In this document: positions 46,083-56,300 of the stretch, piece by piece
How positions within the stretch are numbered: position 1 is the first letter of the stretch
Layout of the letters: every line of letters starts with the position of its first letter
Origin: Euptelea pleiosperma
Lineage: Eukaryota; Streptophyta; Magnoliopsida; Ranunculales; Eupteleaceae
Reading direction: 5' to 3'
Assembly: GCA_035048495.1 (NCBI GenBank)
Contig: CM068547.1
Location: 8,704,650 to 8,768,649 of the forward strand
Length of the DNA stretch: 64,000 bases
The notes under the pieces: generated by a model
What the model saw: the letters and a program-made list of their open reading frames with translations, nothing else
Told to the model about the DNA's origin: nothing
Database searches by the model: none
Translations under genes and position numbers: made by a program

Positions 46083-46470
46083 GGGTTGACAGCCCTAAAA
46101 TAACAGGATTCTGTACAAGACACAAATACGTGCCACATGACACACTCTTAAGAGGACTCTGACCGTATGGATGTTCGTCCAATCCCTAGATGGACCCGAA
46201 AACCAAACTTCAGCCTGATTAGTGGTTTCTTGGCGTTGGATATTTGTACCTCAAATACTGCTAAAATTCCCACAGTTGAGATCAACCCATGAAAATAAGT
46301 TCAATCCAACGTCTAGAAATCACTGATCAGGCTAAATTTTGGTTTGTAGGTCCACCTAGGGGTTGGTCAAACATCCATACGCTCATAGTCCTCCAAGAGT
46401 ATGCCACGTGGTATATATTGTGTCCTGTACAGAAACTCGTAATTTTAGGGCTGTCAACGGAGCCTGACCC
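46083..46470. mobile_element. Mutator-like hairpin MITE with GGGT...TTGACAGCCC ends and the shared core
   Basis: It is flanked by identical 10-mers TTATTCTAAA (46073-46082 and 46471-46480). The right terminus inverted reads GGGTCAGGCTCCGTTGACAG. The left reads GGGTTGACAGCCCTAAAAT, apparently missing about 8 bases. Inside, the core arms are those of the GAGTAAAACTT family (GACCGTATGGATGTT, GATGGACC / GGTCCACC, ATCAGCCTGATTAG / CTGATCAGGCT), with a G-box CACGTG at 46405-46410. Confidence 0.85.
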
Positions 46471-46514
46471 TTATTCTAAATACAAAACATGGGTTGGAGT
46501 AGGAAGTTCAGGTT

Positions 46515-46805
46515 GTCTAGCACGTGGCACACTCTTAGAGGCCACTGATCATATGGATGTTTGTACCATCCCTAGGTGGACCTATATACCAAATATAAGG
46601 CTGATTAGTGATTTCAAACCTTAGGATCTGAGTACCCCAAATAATGCTTGAAATCTATGGTTCAAAATCAACCCATGAAACCTACTCCAATCAAATCCTT
46701 AAAAATCACTAATTATGGCTGATTTTTGTATGTAGGTCCACCTAGGGATGGGCCAAACATCGATACAGCCAGTGATCTCTACGAGTGTGCTACGTGTAAG
46801 GTGCT
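46515..46805. mobile_element. Hairpin MITE core, termini unclear
   Basis: Arms TAGCACGTGGCACACTCTTA ... GTACCATCCCTAGGTGGACC and their inverse follow the family order, with a G-box CACGTG at 46521-46526. It begins within 45 bp of the previous element. Terminal GAGTAAAACTT sequence is not present. Confidence 0.7.
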
Positions 46806-47020
46806 GCCAAGTGTAAGGTGCAAGTGGATCGCATATTTTCGGACCACCATGATCTTATCTTCTTTTTCTTCTTCTTTTTTGTTTGGGGTAATTATAAACT
46901 ATGATCATTCCCTCAAAATATATGGGACCATCTTTGAACCATCTTTTATCTAGATTGTAGACTTGGATGATTGGAACCATTTCACATTTTTCTGGCTAAA
47001 AAGTTGAACAGATTAGATTC

Positions 47021-47382
47021 GAGTAAAATTTGCATGACCGCCGGTCACAATATGAGCCACGTGGCACAATTTTAGAGGACACTGACCGTATGGATGTTTG
47101 GCCAATCCCTAGATGCACCTACAAACCAAAAATCAACCTGATTAGTGATTTCTAAGCATCGGATTGGAGTCGTTTTCATGGGTTGATTTTGAACGTGGGA
47201 ATAATTGAGCATACAAGATTGAAAGGTTTGAAATCACTAATCAGGCTGATTTTTTGTTTGTAGGTCCACCTAGGATTGGCCAAACATCCATACGGTCAGT
47301 GTCCTCTAAAAATTTGCCACGTATCTCATATTGTGGGCGGTCAGGGCTTATATGACCATTGGCGGTCATGCAAGTTTTACTC
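47021..47382. mobile_element. Hairpin MITE (GAGTAAAACTT family), copy I
   Basis: The ends GAGTAAAATTTGCATGACCG and (inverted) GAGTAAAACTTGCATGACCG differ at one of 20 positions. The arms are long and well paired, with a G-box CACGTG at 47058-47063. 362 bp. The flanks show no clear 9-bp duplication. Confidence 0.85.
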
Positions 47383-47469
47383 CGATAGTTGAAATCCTCT
47401 AAATGGGACCCCCATTAACACTTGGATCCGCTACTTGCGAGCCAGGTGTCCTGATAAAGTGTATAATCG

Positions 47470-47843
47470 GAGAAAAACTTTGATGTCCATCATCAAACAT
47501 TGACGTCCACCACCAAAAGTGCCATGTGAAACAAATTCTCAGGCCCACTGAACCCATGAATGTTTAGCCCACCCTTTAAGTAAACCTATATAAAAAAATA
47601 TCCTGATTGGTGATTTATGACCATGGGATTTGCCCATTTTTAGCAAGTGACTTCTAGCCATTGGATTCAAGATACACAGATCCAATGGATAGAAAACACC
47701 AATCAGGCTGATTTTTGGTGTGTAGATCTAGTAAAGGGTGGGCCAAATATTTATGGGTCAGTGGGCCCCAAAGAGTCTTCCACTTGGCATATTTGAGGGT
47801 GGACATTGATTGATGTCCAGATATGGACATCAAAGTTTTTCTC
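47470..47843. mobile_element. Mutator-like hairpin MITE, GAGAAAAACTTTGATGTCC family
   Basis: 374 bp with ends GAGAAAAACTTTGATGTCCA and (inverted) GAGAAAAACTTTGATGTCCA. The flanking 9-mers GTATAATCG (47461-47469) and GTGTAATTG (47844-47852) match at 7 of 9 positions. Core words (GGCCCACTGAACCCATGAATG, here in two parts GGCCCACTGA and CCCATGAATG) differ from the GAGTAAAACTT core but occupy the same positions. It lies just upstream of the first transcribed region proposed for the gene at 50 kb. Confidence 0.85.
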
Positions 47844-47879
47844 GTGTAATTGTAATCTTGACGTATTTATTTCTGTATG

Positions 47880-47892
47880 TAAGAACTGTGAA

Positions 47893-47932
<40 letters not shown>

Positions 47933-48051
47933 GAGCAAATTAGGTCAGTGAGTTCCAAATCACATCTCGATATAAACCGTAATCTCTCTCTGCGCTCGAA
48001 ATGAAGACAGAAAAAGTCCGAGACCCTCTATTTTATCCGCCATTTTATCAG
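47880..48051 (+). other. Proposed 5' UTR exon with CT microsatellite
   Basis: A (CT)n tract (47895-47930), a leader-type sequence and a donor TTATCAG|GTATGA at 48051/48052 fit a first non-coding exon for the gene starting at 50053. Inferred from sequence only. Confidence 0.4.
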
Positions 48052-48179
48052 GTATGACACACACTATCACTCTCTATCTGTGATTTGTTATTGTCGTTCG
48101 ATTGGAATGTGATATTTCTGTATCTGTTTCGATTGAATCGAAATGCATTCTCTTTTTTTGTTACTTTTACGGATCAGAT

Positions 48180-48655
48180 GCACGAAATTAAGGATTCAGA
48201 AGATTTGGTGTCTTGTGTAGAATTAGTGTTCCATGATAGAATTCCAGGTTATATAAGATTTAGGGGTTTTGGTTTGAATTGGTTTGAATTAGGGTTTCGA
48301 GCGTTTAATTCACAGATCCCTACACTTTTTTGGGGAAGATTTGAGGTTCTGGGGATTGAATTAGGGTTTCGATTGGTCTACTTCTCGCGGGATTTTGTCG
48401 TTCTGCAATTATGTTCTCATCTTGGACGAAATTAAGGATTCAGCAGATTTAGTGTTTTGGGTCGAATTAGGGTTCCATCTTATACAAGGTTTCACTAGAT
48501 TTAAGGGCTTTGGTTTAAATTGGTTTTGATTAGGGTTTCAAGCATTTAATTCACAGATGGCTTGGCAGTTTGGGAGGGTTCTGGGGATTGAATTAGGGTT
48601 TCGATTGGTCTACTTCTTGCAGGAAATTTGTCATCTTTCTGCAATTATGGTTCAA
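48180..48655. repeat. Tandem duplication, unit about 240 bp, in the leader intron
   Basis: Copies about 48183-48420 and 48423-48655 share GACGAAATTAAGGATTCAG-type starts, TTGAATTAGGGTTTCGATTG and GGTCTACTTCT in the same order. Repeated AATTAGGGTTTCGA words give the segment a leader-intron look. Confidence 0.75.
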
Positions 48656-48904
48656 TGGGTTCGGGGAATTACAGTTTTCTGGTTGAGTTTTCAATTGAGG
48701 ATTACTGGACTTTTCGTCTCTGAAGTCTGAACTTTCTCAGAGACATTTTTTTGGGGAGTTTTTTTCTCTTTGTGATTCTCTATCTGATGCGTTATTAGGT
48801 TTAGAACTTTGTGATTGAGGTTTACCAGATGCTCCCTTATTGCAATTTTGCCAGATCCTGCTAATTATGGTTTAGGTTGGCTAATTGTACTCGGTAGGGT
48901 CAAA

Positions 48905-49540
48905 GTTTAAAAAGGATAGTTCGGGAACTGAGGCGTTTTGTCTCAAAAAGGCGAGGCGTAAGCCTCATTTAAGCCTCCGTTGTTTTTAAAAAAAGTGCTT
49001 AAAAAATTCTAAAAAAAATATAGTTAACTATAAAAATGAGAAACAACATATCATGTGAAAAAAATAACTTAAATATGCATAAAAGTAATTGAGGCTAGAA
49101 CTTTACCTTACGCGCTACACTGTCAGGAGTGCCTGAATGTCGATATCAAATCTTAAAAAATAACTAAAACAAACCCTAAACTTCCACGCCATATCTTTTC
49201 TACAACTACCACTACTCTCATGCTTCTTAGAAACCCCTCACATCTTCTTCAATCATATTATTAAAAAAAAAAACAGACTATTAAAGAAGGAAAAATAATT
49301 AAATTTTACATATAGTTATGAAAAATAAGGCAAAAACCCAAAATATGGTCACATCACGGGTTACGGTTTCGAGTTTTAACATGTACAAGTGAGGCTATAG
49401 CCTCATGTGCGCCTCGAGGCTATAGCCTCAGTGAATTGAGGCTTAAACCTCATATATGACCACCGAGGCTATAGCCTCGAGGCTGTTTCTTAGAGCCTCG
49501 AGGCGTAGCCTCAGAAAGCCTTTTTAAACCATGGTTTGGG
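48905..49540. repeat. GAGGC/GCCTC-rich dispersed element
   Basis: Opens AGTTTAAAAAGGATAG, then GGCGAGGCGTAAGCCTCATT, and closes CGAGGCGTAGCCTCAGAAAG before CCTTTTTAAACCATGGTTTG. The centre is AT-rich. Its outermost words (AGTTTAAA ... TTTAAACCATGGTTT) match those of the AACGG elements, suggesting a shared terminal structure. It lies within the proposed leader intron. Confidence 0.6.
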
Positions 49541-49713
49541 TCAGTTTTTTCCCTTAGCTTTCAAGGTTTTGCATTATGTAGAACTTGTATATTTATACTT
49601 GGTTTCTTTGCTGAAATTGCAGTAGGAGATGCCATGGGATATGTTTGATCAAGGGTGTGATCTTCTCGCTTCTTAAATATTAACCTGCTTATTGATTCTG
49701 TTTTCGTAACAAG

Positions 49714-49872
49714 ATGGGTAAATGCAAGGGCTGTGGGAAATTGGGGAGAATGGTGCCCAGGGACACGTCTGTCAGTGCTTACCATTTCGCTCTTCTGCTA
49801 TCTCCTGTGGTTTCTGTATGGGATTGTATTGTTCGCAAGATGAGATATTCCTTCATACCTGAATGGGTGTAG
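49714..49872 (+). other. Upstream ORF with CxxC motif (52 codons)
   Basis: An ATG in good context (AAGATGGG) opens a frame beginning GKCKGCGKLGRMVPRDTS, with a CKGC pair, and ends at a TAG at 49870-49872. It precedes the main start by about 340 bp. It may be an upstream ORF in the leader, part of an alternative first coding exon, or intronic. Confidence 0.35.
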
Positions 49873-50052
49873 GTGTGGACTGCTAGATGTTATATTAGTT
49901 TCCACGGTATTTCCCACTTTTAGAAGTTTACAAAGAAGTTAGTGGTCAAATCAAGGAAAAAGGTTTGTAGGGGGAATGTTCTTGCATTAGTGGAGTTATT
50001 TAAAAGAAGTTCAGCAAAAGAAATTGGTTAGTTAGAGAAATTTGAAGCGTTC

Positions 50053-50727
50053 ATGGATAATATGGGATGCATTCAAGCGCCACCTGTTGTTAGGAAAGAG
50101 AAGAAGAAGCAGATGAAGGATGGGCTAGATCGTCAAAAACAAGCTGAGAAGAAAAAGAGGCGCCTGGAGAAAGCACTCGCTACTTCTGCTGCCATCCGGT
50201 CTGAGCTAGAAAAGAAGAAGCAGAAAAAGAAGGAAGAACAGCAGCGGCTTGATGAAGAGGGTGCAGCAATAGCTGAGGCAGTAGCTCTGCATGTCCTCCT
50301 GGGTGAAGACTCGGATGATTCGTGTAAGATTGTGCTGAAAAAGGATGAAGGTTTTAACCCTTGGGACCATGCTAGCAATATTGGCGTCTTTATGGGAGGA
50401 TGGAGAGCAGGTCCTCATCAAAGCTTTACGAAGTGTTCCCTAGAAGGGTTGGGATGGGTGTCTGATGCTTATGGATCAGGGTGCAAGTGGAATGATTGGG
50501 GGAGCGGTGGCTGGTCATTGTCATCCAGAGTCTTTGGAAAAGATATCCATGCGCCCTATTTTGAAGAGAAAAGTCGAGGAACAACTGAAATCTCACATGG
50601 GCTTATTGCAGCACAGGCTGTTTCTTCACTTCGAATTGCAGAAGATGCGCATGCAGAGACAATTGTCATCAATGGAATGTTAAAAGGTAAGTTAAGCAGT
50701 TTTAGTAACCAGGTCCAATCTCTGTAA
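50053..50727 (+). CDS. Plant protein of unknown function with N-terminal charged coiled coil
   Basis: The frame starts at ATG 50053 (MDNMGCIQAPPVVRKEKKKQ). Residues about 14-75 are an almost uninterrupted Lys/Glu/Arg/Gln-rich helix expected to form a coiled coil, with nuclear-signal-like KKKRR. A compact C-terminal part follows, rich in Trp and Gly (NPWDHASNIGVFMGG, LGWVSDAYGSGCKWNDWGSG), then FGKDIHAPYFEEKSRGTTEI and an Ala-rich helix. Residue 211 is followed by a strong donor (TTAAAAG|GTAAGT, exon end 50686). Splicing to an acceptor near 50995 or 51045 would stop after one or two codons, whereas reading through gives 224 aa. It looks like a conserved plant protein, but I cannot assign a function. 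The preceding TTAG at about 50028 may be an acceptor for the leader intron. Confidence 0.75.
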   Translation: MDNMGCIQAPPVVRKEKKKQMKDGLDRQKQAEKKKRRLEKALATSAAIRSELEKKKQKKKEEQQRLDEEGAAIAEAVALHVLLGEDSDDSCKIVLKKDEGFNPWDHASNIGVFMGGWRAGPHQSFTKCSLEGLGWVSDAYGSGCKWNDWGSGGWSLSSRVFGKDIHAPYFEEKSRGTTEISHGLIAAQAVSSLRIAEDAHAETIVINGMLKGKLSSFSNQVQSL

Positions 50728-51550
50728 GGAGGTTGATCATTATTCCTAATAAATTCTTGTATATATTTGTCATGACTGTACCTTTGTGCTTGTTGGCAAT
50801 GTGTCCTGCCCTGCTCAGTATTAAATGTCATGTTCTCGTGTATTTCCACCTGTTCCTGTTTGTTATAACTTACAAAGATGCTTGCTATCTTTTTGTGGTG
50901 TGATTCCCAGAACTCTATTGGTGTTGGTGGACCTATATTGTACTACACGACTTGTTTTTAGTTGCATGATGAATGAAAATTACATCTTCTTCTCAGCTGT
51001 ATAAAGATTCTTTGGCTGTCAAATTGAAATTTAGTCTATTTTCAGTGTAAATGAGCTTTACATTCAAAAGTTACGGCATTGTTGATTCAATTGCTTGACA
51101 TTTTCTGTAATGCTGCCTAACTGATGTCCCGAGAATATGGGTTTTGTGATGAGCCCCATTGATTTAGGAAGCGAAAGGGTTCAGTCATGTAAGTGTCTTG
51201 TTACTCAACATCTTTTGGATGGTTATGTAAAACATATCGTGTTTGCTTTACGGGAAGTCCCTTTTGTTTTTGGTTACCTAATATGGTCAGGTGAGTTTAA
51301 GGCAACTATAGCTTTGGTTTCGAAGGCGCATTCTAGTTGCTCTGAATTCAATATTGTTTCTTTCCACAAGGTAAATGGTTTGGGTTTCTCTGTCCTTGGA
51401 GTTGAAAGAACCTTTGAAGTATGGTCTGTTGCAGCTGTTTGGACTCTGAAGGTACCAAGAGCTACTGTTTTGCTTCTTGACTAGCAGAACAAATAAGGTT
51501 CCTGTTCAGGTAGATCCTACGGATAGTTTTTCATCCTCATATCTTCATGT
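50728..51550 (+). other. 3' region of the coiled-coil protein gene
   Basis: Probably 3' UTR and its introns. A 115-codon open frame at 51137-51484 has no recognisable domain, and I do not support it as a gene. Confidence 0.4.
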
Positions 51551-51559
51551 GGAGTAAGT

Positions 51560-52370
51560 GCTCGGGTCAGGGATCTGCTGTTAGATGTGACCCACCTTGG
51601 AGGCCTCCTATGCCAAAAAACAATCGAATCGGATGATCAAGCACCACAGAAGTATAATATGCATGATCAATCAAAGAAAGAGAGGAAACAGAGATATTTA
51701 ATGTGTGAATTGAAAGGCACTTACATAATATGGATATACTGAGTCAAAGGTGCTTGCCGAGATATCTACGTTTTCCGAGCGGGTACAATCTAATCTGCAC
51801 CGAGTTACCGATATAAGCAATTGGCATGTTACCCTTTGGTACAATGTGACCTGGGTTAAAAGTTCAACCCCGTGTTCACTCATTTACCTGCACCTCCGAA
51901 TCAAAAAATGCTATGAAGAACACTCTTCCAGACCCACAAAACTTTTGGCCCAACCCTTGGTGGACTTGCACACCAAAAGAATCAACATGTTCATGAAGCC
52001 CATAATGACAAATGTTCAAATCCAGCGGCTAGAAATCACTAATCAGGCTGATTTTTGGTGTACAAGTCATTGAAGCGTGAGCCAAGCATTCATAGGACCG
52101 GTGGGCATGAAAGAACGCCATGGAGGATCGACCTCTGCTCCTCTGGTGAGCATTTTTTTTTATTGAAGTTAGAAAACTAAACTTAAATGGAACAAAACAG
52201 TGAGTACATCCCACCCCACATGAGGATACTAACAAGTAGCTCTGGTAGGCTGTCAATGGATCAGGTTGCCCCGAAAGATCTGATCAAATCCGTATCAGTA
52301 ACATTGGGTCTGGATTGAGGTACTAGTTCCATTGGATCGGGGTCTAGATTCATGGCACGTGTACCTTGTT
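51560..52370. repeat. MITE and hAT-like remnants
   Basis: About 51890-52110 carries one hairpin-family core (GGCCCAACCCTTGGTGGAC, AAATCACTAATCAGGCTGAT) without termini. 52250-52370 is a decayed GGATCAGG-type hAT-like stretch beginning TAGGCTGTCAATGGATC. Confidence 0.5.
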
Positions 52371-52923
52371 TATGCCATTCACGTCACAGTTGAAACACTA
52401 CCCTATTATGTCAACATGGATGGATAATCACATAAATTAACAAATTAACCATGTTGTGCTGCATCCAAACATATTTTATGCACGAGTTGGTTGGCCGTAT
52501 AATACTAAAACCATTGCTCTTCTAAGCAAAACCACCATTTCTCCTGATCATTTTTATTTAAATGAGCCTGCTCCCCAAAACGTAGCCCAATGCCGCCACG
52601 CCCGCCCCCCTCTTAAAATAACAAATATACCTGTCAAGACACCAAAAATAACCAGATTTTGCTGTTCCACAACTCATATATCTTATCTACCAGCAATCCT
52701 CATCCATCCTAACAACTAAACAAACCCCAGATAGAGACCCGAATTAAAGATCATGTCTTAATTGAAGAGTCGTAAATTCGTCCTAAGAATTCGAAGAAGG
52801 AATCTTTGTTCAACCAGACAACTTCGCTGGCATGCCCCCCAACCCCCCACCGTTCTCGAAAGATCATTTCAACTTCTATCCACTCTCCCAGATCAACCTT
52901 CCCAGGTACGCCATTTTTAGTTC

Positions 52924-52930
52924 TATATAA
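52924..52930 (+). promoter_or_regulatory. TATA box of the small gene at 52997
   Basis: TATATAA stands 67-73 bases before the ATG, leaving room for a transcription start near 52955 and a leader of about 40 bases. Confidence 0.55.
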
Positions 52931-52996
52931 ACACCTCCAAGCATTTATCAGGCCACAAGTCTTCCAAGAAGGTGATTAATCTACATTCCAGCTACG

Positions 52997-53254
52997 ATGA
53001 GCCACAAGGTCAGTGCTGTTCCTGCTGCTGTGTTCGGCAAGGGAAGTTTCAGGAGCAGAAGGCCTCTACCAAAGAGAGGGCAGATAAAATCCAAGATAGC
53101 AGCCAATGCTTTCCACTCCATTGTCACTGTGCTCTCTAGAGCCACTTCACGACGACCAAACTGCAATCGGAAATCCTATTTGCGGGAAATCAAAAAGATT
53201 AGAACTCGTGTCTTTAGGAAACACTGTATGATAAATTACCTCATATGTATATAA
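52997..53254 (+). CDS. Candidate small basic protein (85 aa), unknown function
   Basis: A single open exon with its own TATA box. The product begins MSHKVSAVPAAVFGKGSFRS and is rich in Arg and Lys (RRPLPKRGQIKSKIAANAF, then SRATSRRPNCNRKS). There is no signal peptide or membrane segment. The first 55 residues read like a conserved plant protein; the last 30 are less convincing. I do not recognise the family. It converges on the deSI-like gene: the two stop codons are 143 bp apart, so their transcripts probably overlap at the 3' ends. The main doubt is that it might be a chance frame. Confidence 0.55.
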   Translation: MSHKVSAVPAAVFGKGSFRSRRPLPKRGQIKSKIAANAFHSIVTVLSRATSRRPNCNRKSYLREIKKIRTRVFRKHCMINYLICI

Positions 53255-53397
53255 TCTCTCTGAACATTTTGGTTTTGAATGGGAAGATTTCACTCAAAAG
53301 GAATTAAATTTTACATTGTCCAGAACGAATGGCAGCCCATTGGCTGTAGTTTTCATGACTAATACATTGTAGCACTGATGCCATACGAGCTTAACTC

Positions 53398-56300
53398 TCA
53401 AATATCATAACGTGAATTCTGTCGTGGTTGTTCTGTAGGTTGTCGTCGTGGCTGTTCAGGCATTGTGTCTTCAGCCTGGTTTTCGAGTTCTGAACTCGAG
53501 GTTTTGTTGCCAATTGACATGAGGCTTTTAAACCAAGCAGCTTGGAATCTAGGGCTGCCTCTATTGGAATTGCTTGGGGACTCGGGAGTGAGAGTCGGGT
53601 TGGAGTTGATACCGGCGAGGAATCGGTATGCCACTTTGCTGGCAGATACAATCTCTGTCTTCGCTTGGCGAAACTGCAAAACATAAAAAGGACAAGTGGA
53701 GGAAAATTAAATTCACAAGCCAGACACCAAATTCAAAAGGGTTCGTTGAAACAAGGTAATAATGAGTCAGAAGAGAACAGTAAGTAGAAGATCACATTTA
53801 GTATTCAACCAAGCTTATTGCTTGCATTCATATTCTGCAGCACTGCATATCTGTTTCAACCCACTTATTATGAAGCAGAAGACTTGGTCTCACAGCAATA
53901 TCTTGCCATCTTTAATGCACAATTCACTCCAACTTGTATTCTGAACTTATAATCATGCATCCTGATAACACAAATTCTGAATAATATCCACAACTGTATT
54001 TAGCATTCAACTATAATCATTCCTATGCAACTTCGCCCCCCTCCCAACTCTACCACGTAATATGTCAACCTCCTCTCTAGTGTTTGGACTTCAATGAGTT
54101 GAATCTTATACTATCATGCTTCAAATGTTAAACAAAGTACAATTTGCATGTTATACTAGGGCCTCAACATTGATTAATGTGCACCAGGTACAACTTCAAC
54201 ATTACCGGCAAAAAACTTGGGCCATCCAAAGGAAAGGTCACAGCTGACGACAAAGTTATGCATATTCATGGTGGGTTTCTATCCTTTGGGTTCTTTTCAA
54301 AGAGCATTGTGTCCATCTTTTGTAGCTCTTTTCATCTAGACAAATGAACTTTTGAACATCCACCAAAAACATGATTTAGAAAAAGCTAAATTAAAGGCAC
54401 TTTCCAAACACCAATAAAAATTCTCCTTACGTTACCGTATAGGGACAAATTATGAAGTTTCGCAACTATACTTCATGACAAACTTTCTAGACTCATACTG
54501 TTGTGAGGTCAACAAATGAGTTAAGGTATTGATCCTTGTTGAATAAATTCTTCAAAGATATAAGCATGACTGTGCAGTATTCTAATATTTCCTCTACCAA
54601 CTTACTGAGGAGTCTTTCATTTTCAGAACATCATTTACCAAATCTTTGCTAGTACAAGAGTGAACAGGTTAGTTCAGGTAGAATATAATATGCACAAAGA
54701 AGGCAAGTGACCAATAAGTGGGGAAAGAGCATCTCACTCTTAATGCAGTGTTTCCAGCGACTTCCACGGCAGCATCACCAGCATTGGCAAACCGATTGAC
54801 CCAAGCTGTAAACAGCAGAAGCTTTAAGAATATGTTCTATAGAGAAAACTTCAATTAAAATTTAGCTACCACATCACACGTATTCTCTCAAATGAATAAT
54901 CTATACAAACCATTATTTATGCAATAAACTGATTTGAAGTCGAACAAACTGAAAAAACACGACACCACTTAGGATCTTTGTGGATAATATTAGAGGACTT
55001 TGTGTAGACAAGGGAAGTTTATCAATGATGTCGCCAACTCATTGGCAAAAGAAGGCGTTAACCGACCTTTTGATGTACGTTGGAAGCATGATCTAGCTCC
55101 CTTATTTTGGTAAGTGTAGATTTATTAAAAAGGCAAAAACGCCAAGAGATGGATACAAAGGCAGCCTAAGAGGTCGAGATAACTTGCAAAGAGCATGCCC
55201 CAAAAAACAAATTACAAACTAGGAAAAGAGATAAACAAAGCTTAGCTGCCTTCCCTAGTATAGATAGAGTCTCATCGGAAGACGAAGTCCTCAAAGAAAA
55301 GGCCTATGCACTCTACAAACATTTTAGACCACAAAAACTACATGCCCTTAATATTAAGAACAATACTACCAACTCTACTCCTTGTCTTGGAAAACTCTTT
55401 GGTTCCTCTCCTTCCAAAGACCCCAACATATCTCAAAAGGTAGCATCTTCCACAACAATCTTCCTCTCAAAGAGAAAGCAGATGAATGCCAATTGGAAAC
55501 CAGATCGAGTACGGAATTTGACATTAGCCAAGCCATCCCAAATTCCGCGAAGAAGAAGGTCCAAACTCCTCTTGCCACATCGCAGTGCAACAGAAGATGA
55601 TTAATCGACTCTCCGCTATGTTTGTACATCAAACAGTAGTCGATGATAATCATCATTCTAGAAGTCAGATGGTCCACCGTAAGCATCTTGTCCAATGATG
55701 TCCACATAAAAAAGGCAATAATAGATGGGATTTTAGAACCTCATATAAAAGCTGTTGGATAACTCCTGTTGAACTGCCTAGCCAAGGCTAAATAAAAAGA
55801 GTAAACCAAGAACATTCTGTCTCTAGAGCAACTCCACAAGTGCTTGTCTTGGTTCCCGGGAGAACGGTGATGACTATGTAAGCGAGATATAGCAAGTTGT
55901 GTCCTGATAGTTATATGGATCCAGTTTCCCATCTCTTAACAATTAAAAATGCCATGATCTATAAAAATAGAAGAGTACTCTTAACAATCTAAATGTAAAG
56001 TTTTGATTGGTAATCTAAATATAAATTTACTTATCAAAAAACGTATTCTCTTAACAATCTAAAGATTGCATGATCTCGAACGTTAAGTGGAAAATGGAAA
56101 AGCACATCTTGTTGCTCGAAAAAAGGCGTGAATCTTTCGAAATAAAAAATGGTTGGCCTCCTAAGTTGTTGAAATCATTCATCTCAAAACCATTAAGTGG
56201 GCTGTCTTCCATAAAGAATTCCGAATTTGAGCATGGTAGCAAGAGATTATTGCTAGTGGACCAACGGTCCTTGTTTAAAGAACTCACTAATCTGTGTTGG

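Noticed and set aside
51137..51484. 115-codon frame downstream of the coiled-coil gene
   Set aside because: No recognisable motif. It lies where 3' UTR is expected, with no acceptor giving a useful in-frame join.
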